Below, piece after piece: positions 29,676-36,990 of a stretch of 50,403 bases of DNA (position 1 is the stretch's first letter; each line of letters begins with the position of its first letter). Location: the NCBI RefSeq assembly GCF_003253565.1, contig NZ_QKUF01000038.1, positions 1-50,403 of the forward strand, given 5' to 3'. Below the pieces are notes generated by a model, which worked only from the letters and a program-made list of their open reading frames with translations, was not told the origin of the DNA and searched no databases. The DNA comes from Thermosporothrix hazakensis (lineage in GTDB: Bacteria; Chloroflexota; Ktedonobacteria; Ktedonobacterales; Ktedonobacteraceae). Made by a program: the position numbers and the translations under genes.

Positions 29676-30773
29676 TTAACGACCATATGCCAGGCGGGTT
29701 GCCAGATAGGGGGGCAAACCAGCCTTGATGATCTTCTCCTGCGTTTTCTCGATTTTGTAAGGGACACGGTAGAAGGTGAACCCCTGCTCCGTGTCATAGA
29801 TCATAAAGGCAGCTCGTGGGTCGCCATCGCGTGGCTGGCCGACGCCACCGGGATTGATGATGGCGCGATATGCCTTCGGCGGGGCCCAATCTCCCTCGGG
29901 AGGAATGAGCATCTCATTGGTGACACGCTTGAGCATGTTGCGTGTGAATTGCAGGAGAAACTCCAATTCCTCAACCTCGCGATCAAAAGCCTCTTCTGCG
30001 CTCAGTATCACCTCTTCGGGCGTCAGGATGTCAGTTCCGGTTTCCTCGTCCGGTTGCTCAGCATCCGATTGAGAAACCGCTGAAGCTGCCGTTTCTTCGG
30101 TCGATGGTGCCTCATCTGTTGAACTGGCCGCTTCAGTATTCTGTTCGCTTCGTTGAGCAGGCATAACGGCGACCATTTCAACTGTGTCTTCCTCGTCCTC
30201 GCGTTCGCTGGCCTGAGAGGTCTGGACAGAAGAGTCATACTGTGCGTCGTCATCAAGGGGGATGGTCGGCGTTTCGGCGACATCAAAGGGCTGTTGAAAA
30301 ATAATGGGGACATGGGTATGCCCGACGAAGCAGAAGCGCGTATGGAAATGCTTGAAGCTCTCTTCGGCGGCCAGCGTGCTGGTCAAATACTCCCAGAGAG
30401 GACCGTAAGGACTTCCATGTACGAGCGTACAGGCTCCAATGACAAGCTTTTCTGGAAGGTTTGCAAGAAACTGCTTATGCTCTTCGGTGAGTTGTTCTGC
30501 TGTCCACTCGGCTGAAATGCGGGCTGCCTCGCTGAAGTCATTCAGATCTATTTTATTGATCGCTGCCCAGTCATGGTTTCCAGCAATAATCACATCGGTG
30601 CGTTCGCGCAGTTTCGCAATGCATTCATTAGGATTGGGCCCATATCCGACCAGATCACCAAGAAACCAGATCTGGTCAATTGGCTCTTCCTGTGCAAGCT
30701 CGTCGATTTTTGCCAGTACAGCTTCTAATGCTTCCAAATTTGCGTGTATGTCGGAAAAAATAGCGTAACGCAT
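29676..30773 (-). CDS. Calcineurin-like metallophosphoesterase with acidic insert, 365 aa
   Basis: YfcE/MJ0936-type phosphodiesterase. Metal-binding motifs are in order: DIHANLEAL (DxH), GDLVGYGPNPNEC (GDxxxxGP), GNHDWA (GNHD), LVHGSP and GHTHVP. Between GHTHVP (about residue 153) and the last catalytic-core part INPGGVGQPRD (about 320) lies an extra acidic, low-complexity stretch (about 175-275, rich in Glu/Ser/Thr/Asp). Usual relatives are about 160-250 aa, so the insert accounts for the excess. Substrate unknown. pth follows directly on the same transcript. Confidence 0.85.
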   Translation of the reverse strand: MRYAIFSDIHANLEALEAVLAKIDELAQEEPIDQIWFLGDLVGYGPNPNECIAKLRERTDVIIAGNHDWAAINKIDLNDFSEAARISAEWTAEQLTEEHKQFLANLPEKLVIGACTLVHGSPYGPLWEYLTSTLAAEESFKHFHTRFCFVGHTHVPIIFQQPFDVAETPTIPLDDDAQYDSSVQTSQASEREDEEDTVEMVAVMPAQRSEQNTEAASSTDEAPSTEETAASAVSQSDAEQPDEETGTDILTPEEVILSAEEAFDREVEELEFLLQFTRNMLKRVTNEMLIPPEGDWAPPKAYRAIINPGGVGQPRDGDPRAAFMIYDTEQGFTFYRVPYKIEKTQEKIIKAGLPPYLATRLAYGR

Positions 30774-30917
30774 TCAGTAAACTCTTTTTCAAACTATATA
30801 ACATAGGAGTGAGTGAAACTATTCTATCATGTTTGCTGCAACCTTTCCAGTGGTTAGCTTGCAAATATAGAGCTATGGATGCATGGTGTAGAAAGAGGTG
30901 TGCAGCGGGAGCAGAGG

Positions 30918-30945
30918 GAGGAGCATAGCGTCTGGTATGCTCCTC
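30918..30945 (-). terminator. 10-bp hairpin after the DD-carboxypeptidase gene
   Basis: GAGGAGCATA (30918-30927) pairs perfectly with TATGCTCCTC (30936-30945). It lies ten bases beyond the stop of the leftward gene. The following bases are pyrimidine-rich but not a U run, so strength is uncertain. Confidence 0.5.
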
Positions 30946-30954
30946 AGATGTTTG

Positions 30955-31944
30955 CTATGCGGCCTGTGATGGCGGCAATGATGGCTGAGAGAAGGCCCAG
31001 TCCAGCAGTTCCCGGACGGAGGCGTCTCGTCCCTCTTCGGTCGGACTGTTGAGAATGACGCCCATAAGCGTGTGTCCGTTGCGTTTGGCGGAGAAAACCA
31101 GACACCAGCCCGCAACATCGGTGTGTCCGGTTTTGACGCCGGTCATGCCGGTATAGGAGGTCAGTAATTTATTGGTGTTGACCCAGGCATAGGCGTGATT
31201 ATGCTCGGTTGCCGGGACGGTATACTTCGGCGTCTGCACGATTTCCCGGAAAACCGGGTTTTTCATTGCGTACTCTGTCAGGGTGATAATATCTGCGCCA
31301 GACGAGTAGTGTGTTCTCGACGTAGTCAGACCGTCAACGTTTTCGTAGTTGGTATGGAACATATGCAAGCGGCGGGCGAACTGGTTCATACGCTCAACGA
31401 AAATCTGCGGGTGTCCATCGGTCAGCGCGTCTGCAATGGCAATAGCCGCATCACCTCCCGAAGGTAGCATCAGACCGTAGAGCATATCCTTCAGCGTAAG
31501 TGTATCGCCAACCTGAAGCTGTGCAGAACTGCTGCCCATTTCGATGACATGATCGTACGCATCCTGATGCACTGGAATCAGTTGATTGAGGTCCCCGGTT
31601 TGAAGTGCGATCAGGGCTGTCATGATCTTGGTCGTGCTTGCCATTGGCATTGGTTTGGTGCCGTTATGGTTTTCCAGCACATTTCCTGTATCCATATCAA
31701 CCAGATAGGTGGAAACAGTGTCGTCCTGCTTTGGAGGAGCCGTTTTCACTGTCAGCACGGGCTTTGGCGGCGACGATGACGTCGGAGTAATTGGCAGGGG
31801 CGTTTGTGCTTCCATTTGAGAAGAGGGCAGGAAGAGATAGACTGTGTAGCCAATAAGCGCGACAAGGAGAGCACAGCAAACAATAAGCGTTATGACCAGT
31901 GTCGTATAAAGTCGATTCTGCTTGCGTTTCATTGGACGCAACAC
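30955..31944 (-). CDS. D-alanyl-D-alanine carboxypeptidase (DacF/PBP5-like), 329 aa
   Basis: Trims D-Ala from peptidoglycan stem peptides outside the cell. A membrane anchor (residues 14-38) and a Pro/Ser/Thr-rich linker precede the S11-type domain. The active-site SxxK is STTK (PMASTTKIMTALIAL) and KTG is VKTGHTDVAG. The second motif, normally SxN, reads SGG (MLPSGGDAAIA); a similar change (SGC) occurs in the Streptomyces K15 enzyme. I start at GTG 31944, six bases after AGGAG; an in-frame ATG at 31932 is too far from it. Likely still active; the domain is complete. Confidence 0.88.
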   Translation of the reverse strand: MLRPMKRKQNRLYTTLVITLIVCCALLVALIGYTVYLFLPSSQMEAQTPLPITPTSSSPPKPVLTVKTAPPKQDDTVSTYLVDMDTGNVLENHNGTKPMPMASTTKIMTALIALQTGDLNQLIPVHQDAYDHVIEMGSSSAQLQVGDTLTLKDMLYGLMLPSGGDAAIAIADALTDGHPQIFVERMNQFARRLHMFHTNYENVDGLTTSRTHYSSGADIITLTEYAMKNPVFREIVQTPKYTVPATEHNHAYAWVNTNKLLTSYTGMTGVKTGHTDVAGWCLVFSAKRNGHTLMGVILNSPTEEGRDASVRELLDWAFSQPSLPPSQAA

Positions 31945-32322
31945 CTTTTACTCCTATTTTTTTTGCTCTATTATATAGATTAACTTGATAATATTTGACA
32001 GGTATTATTGAGCGCTCAAACCGAAGATTACTCGCTTTATAACCGTTTAAGCGCTTTCGTAGTGATCAGCTATTGCCTCTTTTCTCTCCGCTGCCTTTCT
32101 TGAGCTGGACAGAAGGAGGACACTTAAGTATACAGTTCTACTGGAGTGGATAGCAAAATGATGGGCCTTAGCCAAAGAACAGAATGCAATGCTTCTCGGA
32201 AGTCGCTCTGAGCGCTCACGATTCTGAACAGGACAACACGAAGGTGACAGCTTTCACGTGCTGCACTGCCATAATTGTACGTTATGGTATCAATAGAGAG
32301 AAGTAGCTTCTTTTAAAAGAAA
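31945..32322. other. Intergenic region with promoter and twin palindromes
   Basis: On the minus strand TATAAT (31975-31970) with TGTCAA about 19 bases upstream is the probable promoter of the carboxypeptidase gene. TTGAGCGCTCAA (32008-32019) is a perfect palindrome, and TGAGCGCTCA recurs at 32209-32218. No gene is seen here. Confidence 0.5.
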
Positions 32323-32350
32323 GGAGAGGAGATTGCATACCCTCCTCTCC
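32315..32350 (-). terminator. Rho-independent terminator of gatCA
   Basis: On the minus strand GGAGAGGAG (32350-32342) pairs with CTCCTCTCC (32331-32323), followed by TTTCTTTT (32322-32315). It lies 13 bases after the gatA stop. Confidence 0.8.
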
Positions 32351-32363
32351 AACAGAGTCAGTT

Positions 32364-33824
32364 TTATTGCAGATCAGGCCACTGGTCGTGGAAGTCGGTC
32401 ACGCGCTGGAAAGCATCCGCAATGCGCAGAATCGTGCCTTCAGCGAAGTCGTTGCCGAGGAGCTGCAAGCCAACCGGGAGCCCTTCACTGAAGCCCGCAG
32501 GAATCGACACGCCACAGATACCCGCCAGGTTCGCCGGGATGGTGAACATGTCCTGAAGGTACATCTGATAGGGATCGGTGATCTCACCAAGTTTGAAGGC
32601 TACCGTCGGGCAGGTCGGACTGACTAACGCGTCTACCTTTTTAAAGACATTCACAAAGTCCTGCTTGATCAGGGTGCGAACCTGCTCCGCCCGCTTATAA
32701 TAGGCATCATAGTAGCCAGCGGAGAGGGCATAGGTGCCAAGCATAATGCGGCGTTTTACCTCAGCTCCGAAGCCGTATTGTCGAGTTTTCTCCATCGCTT
32801 CCCACATATCGGAGGTCTCACGATAGGAGTAGCCATATTTCACGCCATCATAACGCGCGAGGTTGGCGCTGGCCTCTGCCGGAGCGACAATATAGTAAGC
32901 AGCCAGGCCATATTTTGTGTGTGGAAGCGATACATCAACCAGTTCAGCGCCAAGCTCACGTAGCCGCTCAATGCCCTCGCGGACAACCTTTTCAACGCCG
33001 GGCTGAATGCCCTCGACCCAGTATTCGCGAGGAACACCAATGCGTAGCCCTTTGATGTTGCCGGTCAGTTCCTTCGTGTAGTCGGTGACTGGTTGGGGCG
33101 AACTGGTAGCGTCCTGTGCGTCGTAACCGGCCACCGCCTGAAGCATCAAAGCTGCATCCTGTGCATTGCGAGTGAATGGGCCGATCTGGTCGAGCGAGGA
33201 GGCAAAGGCAACCAGACCAAAGCGTGAGACGCGCCCGTAGGTTGGCTTGAGGCCGACCACATTACAGAGAGAACCGGGCTGACGAATGGAGCCACCAGTA
33301 TCGGTGCCATAGGCTCCCATGGCCATGCCTGCGGCGACAGCGGCGGCTGAACCGCCACTACTTCCGCCGGGGGCGCGTTCCAGATCCCAGGGGTTGTGTG
33401 TCGGGAAGAAGGCCGAATGCTCGGTAGAAGAACCCATCGCGAACTCGTCCATATTGGTCTTACCGAGCATCACCGCGCCTGCCTTGTTCAGTTTCTCCAT
33501 GACGGTTGCATTGTAGGGAGGCTTGAAGTTTTCCAGCATGCGGGAGCCGCAGGTTGTAGGAATATCTTTTGTACAGATAACGTCCTTGATCGCAATGGGA
33601 ATACCGGTCAGCGGAGAGAGGTCTTCGCCGCTGGCAATCCGGCGGTCTGCCTCTTCAGCCTGTTTGAGAGCGAGATCATCGGTTACCAGGGTGTAGGCCT
33701 TTACCTGTGGCTCAACGGCCCGAATTCGGTCAAGATGGGCTTTCGTCAGCTCGACCGAAGAGATCTTGCGTTCGCGTAGGAGCCGAGCTGCTTCATGAAT
33801 TGACAATGTATATAGATCGGTCAT
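32364..33824 (-). CDS. gatA: Asp-tRNA(Asn)/Glu-tRNA(Gln) amidotransferase subunit A, 486 aa
   Basis: The amidase subunit that releases ammonia from glutamine for amidation of misacylated tRNA. The Ser-cisSer-Lys set is present: K80 (AIKDVICT), S155 (GGSSGGSAAA) and S179 (GTDTGGSIRQPG). Length is standard. gatC is just upstream (three bases between), as in many genomes; gatB is not in the window, so it must be elsewhere. A strong terminator follows. The non-specific amidase family is excluded by length and the gatC pairing. Confidence 0.96.
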   Translation of the reverse strand: MTDLYTLSIHEAARLLRERKISSVELTKAHLDRIRAVEPQVKAYTLVTDDLALKQAEEADRRIASGEDLSPLTGIPIAIKDVICTKDIPTTCGSRMLENFKPPYNATVMEKLNKAGAVMLGKTNMDEFAMGSSTEHSAFFPTHNPWDLERAPGGSSGGSAAAVAAGMAMGAYGTDTGGSIRQPGSLCNVVGLKPTYGRVSRFGLVAFASSLDQIGPFTRNAQDAALMLQAVAGYDAQDATSSPQPVTDYTKELTGNIKGLRIGVPREYWVEGIQPGVEKVVREGIERLRELGAELVDVSLPHTKYGLAAYYIVAPAEASANLARYDGVKYGYSYRETSDMWEAMEKTRQYGFGAEVKRRIMLGTYALSAGYYDAYYKRAEQVRTLIKQDFVNVFKKVDALVSPTCPTVAFKLGEITDPYQMYLQDMFTIPANLAGICGVSIPAGFSEGLPVGLQLLGNDFAEGTILRIADAFQRVTDFHDQWPDLQ

Positions 33825-33827
33825 AGT

Positions 33828-34121
33828 TTAGTGTTCTCCCTCCAGCACCACATTCACTTTTAAGCAGTTATCCTCTTGCTCGGGAGCATTGGCGAGCATG
33901 ACTTCGGGTGGATACGAAGGGCGAGGATTATCCGGGCGTGTAACATTGGTAAGGCGTGAGGCATGAGCGGTAGGAGAAACGCCGCTCACATCTGCTTCTT
34001 GTAAGACCTGGATATGCTCAAGAATATTGGAGAGCTGGCTTTGAAAGAGCTCTATTTCTTCCTCACCGAAAGAAAGCTTGGCAAGTTTTGCAACGTTTAA
34101 TACCGTCTCGCGGTCGATCAT
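33828..34121 (-). CDS. gatC: Asp/Glu-tRNA amidotransferase subunit C, 97 aa
   Basis: Small subunit that holds GatA and GatB together. The family start DRETVLNVAKLAKLSF and the block LFQSQLSNILEHIQVLQEADVSGVSP-type text (read in two pieces) are typical, as is the C-terminal tail with LRPD-like VTRPDNPRP. Length is standard. It precedes gatA by three bases on the same transcript. The ATG at 34121 gives the family start; the acylphosphatase gene is 25 bases upstream and may share the transcript. Confidence 0.95.
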   Translation of the reverse strand: MIDRETVLNVAKLAKLSFGEEEIELFQSQLSNILEHIQVLQEADVSGVSPTAHASRLTNVTRPDNPRPSYPPEVMLANAPEQEDNCLKVNVVLEGEH

Positions 34122-34146
34122 CTCTCATCCTCTTTGGAAATCTCTT

Positions 34147-34458
34147 CTACCAACGAATGTTAAAGCCGCTGAAATGCTCGGTCGGTTCTCGCCAGGCCTC
34201 CTGTACCTCAGAGACTGAGGATGCAGCAGGACCACGCCGCAGATGCGAGAGGAGCGTTTCAAGAGCCGGGCGGGGACCTTGAGCTAGCACTTCTACATCA
34301 CCATTATCGAGATTACGCGTATAGCCGCGCAGACCAAGTGAAGTGGCTTTTTGAACGACAAAATAGCGAAAGCCTACTCCCTGTACCAGTCCACGAACTA
34401 TCGCAAACAATTCTTCTCTTTTCTTAGAAGTATCGCTCTGGTTCATGGCTTCCATCAT
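34147..34458 (-). CDS. acyP: Acylphosphatase, 103 aa
   Basis: Hydrolyses acyl phosphates. The signature GLVQGVGFRYFV (catalytic Arg) and GYTRNLDNGDVEV (catalytic Asn) are present, and GPRPALETLLSHLRRGP is the usual helix. Length after the signature is standard, with a 20-residue basic N-terminal extension. Three Met codons compete; I chose 34458 (AAGAG six bases upstream), but 34446 is possible. It lies 25 bases before gatC, so co-transcription is plausible. The C-terminus (FSGFNIRW) matches the family end. Confidence 0.9.
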   Translation of the reverse strand: MMEAMNQSDTSKKREELFAIVRGLVQGVGFRYFVVQKATSLGLRGYTRNLDNGDVEVLAQGPRPALETLLSHLRRGPAASSVSEVQEAWREPTEHFSGFNIRW

Positions 34459-34799
34459 AGCATACTCTTGCTTTATAGAATAGCCCCGGAGCAAATTTGC
34501 TCATGGTGGTGATGCGCTCCGTGGGCCGGAAGGGATGGGACCGCGCGCCTTCTTGATGGCAAGGCGCATATCATGGGACATGATGCGATAAATGTGTTAG
34601 AATAAGCATACAGAAACACCGTGGCAGTTCTTGTAGTCTGTTTCATACTGTTTTTTCCCCGACACATCGCGAATAGAGAGTTCTCTTCATAGGGACTGTG
34701 ATAAGATAAGTTACATTCGTCGTATAAAGAATATCGCGGCCATTCCCTGAAGGTGAGTAAGGAAGCTACAAGAAGATCAAGTCTACCTGGGAGATAAAC
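34459..34799. other. Divergent promoter region, acyP / moxR
   Basis: 341 bp with no gene. CGCAT-a-TCATG and CATGATGCG (about 34565-34587) form an imperfect hairpin. AT-rich stretches near 34595-34640 and 34690-34730 could hold the two outward promoters, but I cannot place -35/-10 boxes with confidence. Confidence 0.5.
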
Positions 34800-35768
34800 A
34801 TGCAAGTTCAGGATTTAGCGACCGCTGTTCAGCGTGTTATTGGCAATGTGGAACGTGTTATTGTAGGTAAGGCAGAATCAGTAGCGTTCAGCTTGATCGC
34901 TGTTATCTGTCACGGTCATATTTTGATTGAAGATGTTCCCGGCGTTGGGAAAACTGTCTTGACAAAAGCAATTGCCCGTTCAATTGGCTGTTCCTTTAAA
35001 CGAATTCAGTTTACTCCGGATCTCTTGCCCAGTGATGTCACCGGGGTCTCGATTTATAATCAAAAGAATGGCAATTTTGAATTTCGCCCGGGACCGATTA
35101 TGGCGCAAATTGTGCTGGCCGATGAGGTCAACCGCGCGACACCGAAGACCCAGTCGGCGTTGTTGGAGGCGATGGAAGAGAATCAGATCACGGTTGATGG
35201 TGTGACCTATCAACTGCCACAACCATTTATGGTGATGGCAACGCAAAACCCGATTGAATATGAAGGCACTTTTCCTCTGCCAGAAGCACAGCTTGACCGC
35301 TTTATGATGAATATTAAACTGGGATATCCTCAACCGACCGCTGAAGTCAATATTCTCGATAGTCAGCAGCATCATCACCCGCTGGATGATATTGCACAGA
35401 TTATGACGGCTGAAGAATTGCTTCAGATTCAAGAACAGGTACGTACGATTCACGTGGACCCCTCTATTCGTGAGTACATTGTGGCAATAGCAAACGCGAC
35501 TCGTAATCATCAGAATATCTATCTGGGAGCCAGCCCGCGCGGTTCACTGGCGCTCTTTCGCGCTGCTCAGGCTCTGGCAGCGATTCGCGGCAGGAGCTAT
35601 GTGATTCCCGATGATGTGAAAGCACTGGTCAAACCGACTCTGGCCCATCGTATCATTGTGACGCCTGCCGCACGTGTGCGCTCGATTTCATCAACAGCGA
35701 TTCTCGATGAGATTTTGCAGAGTGTACCCGTCCCCAATGCCTGGGTGAGCGGCGGAAAGGGGCGCTAG
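34800..35768 (+). CDS. MoxR-family AAA+ ATPase, 322 aa
   Basis: Chaperone-like ATPase that works with a DUF58/VWA partner. Walker A is VPGVGKTVLTKAIA (about residues 45-58), Walker B is VLADEVNRATPKTQSALLEAMEE, and the sensor-1 region is VMATQNPIEYEGTFPLPEAQLDRF, all MoxR signatures. Length is normal. It opens an operon with the DUF58 gene (four bases later) and a transglutaminase membrane protein; this trio is widespread and probably acts in cell-envelope assembly or maturation. A 341-bp upstream region separates it from acyP. Confidence 0.95.
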   Translation: MQVQDLATAVQRVIGNVERVIVGKAESVAFSLIAVICHGHILIEDVPGVGKTVLTKAIARSIGCSFKRIQFTPDLLPSDVTGVSIYNQKNGNFEFRPGPIMAQIVLADEVNRATPKTQSALLEAMEENQITVDGVTYQLPQPFMVMATQNPIEYEGTFPLPEAQLDRFMMNIKLGYPQPTAEVNILDSQQHHHPLDDIAQIMTAEELLQIQEQVRTIHVDPSIREYIVAIANATRNHQNIYLGASPRGSLALFRAAQALAAIRGRSYVIPDDVKALVKPTLAHRIIVTPAARVRSISSTAILDEILQSVPVPNAWVSGGKGR

Positions 35769-35772
35769 GCGT

Positions 35773-36984
35773 ATGCGTCCCTGGCAGGCCATTCTTCTTA
35801 TCCTGATCCTGGCTTTTCTTGCGATTAGTAGCGGCTGGAAGGTCTTCTATGTGTTGCTCTATGTGCTGCTTGCGCTCTTCCTGCTCTCCTGGCTCTGGGC
35901 GCGATACAGCTTGCGCAAACTGGTCTTTCGTCGCTCCGGTGGAGGAGGCCGCATTCAGGTAGGAGAACCATTTGATGAGCGTCTGATGCTGGATAATCTC
36001 AGCATTATGCCAAAGCTCTGGGTCCAGATTGTCGATGGTTCGACCTTGCCCGGACACCGTGCCGGTTATGTCGCCAGTATAGGGGGAAGAAAACGCGCCA
36101 TGTGGCGTGCGAGGACTATTTGTCGCCAGCGGGGACGCTTTCAACTCGGGCCTGTTTCAGCGACCAGTGGAGATCCCTTCGGCCTGTTTCGACGACGTAT
36201 CTCGCTTGCTTCCTCTGCTGAACTGCTGGTACTTCCTCAGGTATTACCGATCACTTCCTTTGCTCTCTTTTCAGGTGGCTTACCTGGAAGAGGGAAGAGC
36301 TCTCGCAAGGCGCTACAGACGACAACAAATGCAACCACGATTCGTGAATATGTCAGTGGTGATTCTTTGAGCCGCATTCACTGGCGCTCAAGTGCTCACT
36401 ATAATAAACTTATGGTCAAGGAGTTCGACCTTGATCCTGCGGTCGATGTCTGGATCTTTCTTGATCTGAATGAGGCTGTGCAGGCTGGGGAGGGCGAACA
36501 TTCCACCGAAGAATACGGGGTGACGCTGGCCGCAAGCATTGCTGTGTATTTGTTGCGCCAGGATCTTTCGGTTGGCTTGATCGTTAATGGTGAGCACCGT
36601 GAAAATCTGCCGCTCGATCGCGGTGATCGTCAGATCGAGCGAGTGCTTGAATTACTGGCTGTGGTACGGGCTGGAAGGGGGCCCGAATTGCGCGAGATGC
36701 TTGCAGTGGATTCGTTCCATCTTGGGCGAAACACTGCTGCAATTGTGATTACTCCGTCCAATTCGCGAGATTGGCATATTGGTGTACAGCAGTTGCAGCG
36801 AAGAGGGGTACAGGTCGCAGTCGTTGGTTTAAATGCTGCATCATTTGATGAGAGTCCTGAGGATGAAGATAGCCTGGCCCTTCTGGAAGGAGCCGGGGTT
36901 CCTGTGTTGCGTGTGAAAAGCCATGATGCCCTTGCGCAGGTGCTGGAAGGCGGACCCACCACACGCTATGCCCTACGGAGGTAA
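35773..36984 (+). CDS. DUF58 protein with VWA-like domain, 403 aa
   Basis: The N-terminal 50 residues include two membrane helices (AILLILILAFLAI and VLLYVLLALFLLSWLW). The DUF58 core is recognisable by SGDSLSRIHWRSSAHYNKLMVKEF (read in two parts) and PAVDVWIFLDLN, the start of a VWA-like fold with an Asp-rich MIDAS-like edge. It is the usual partner of MoxR, which precedes it by four bases; the transglutaminase gene follows by six. The membrane part places the VWA-like domain in the cytoplasm. Exact role unknown for this family. Confidence 0.9.
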   Translation: MRPWQAILLILILAFLAISSGWKVFYVLLYVLLALFLLSWLWARYSLRKLVFRRSGGGGRIQVGEPFDERLMLDNLSIMPKLWVQIVDGSTLPGHRAGYVASIGGRKRAMWRARTICRQRGRFQLGPVSATSGDPFGLFRRRISLASSAELLVLPQVLPITSFALFSGGLPGRGKSSRKALQTTTNATTIREYVSGDSLSRIHWRSSAHYNKLMVKEFDLDPAVDVWIFLDLNEAVQAGEGEHSTEEYGVTLAASIAVYLLRQDLSVGLIVNGEHRENLPLDRGDRQIERVLELLAVVRAGRGPELREMLAVDSFHLGRNTAAIVITPSNSRDWHIGVQQLQRRGVQVAVVGLNAASFDESPEDEDSLALLEGAGVPVLRVKSHDALAQVLEGGPTTRYALRR

Positions 36985-36990
36985 AGAGAC

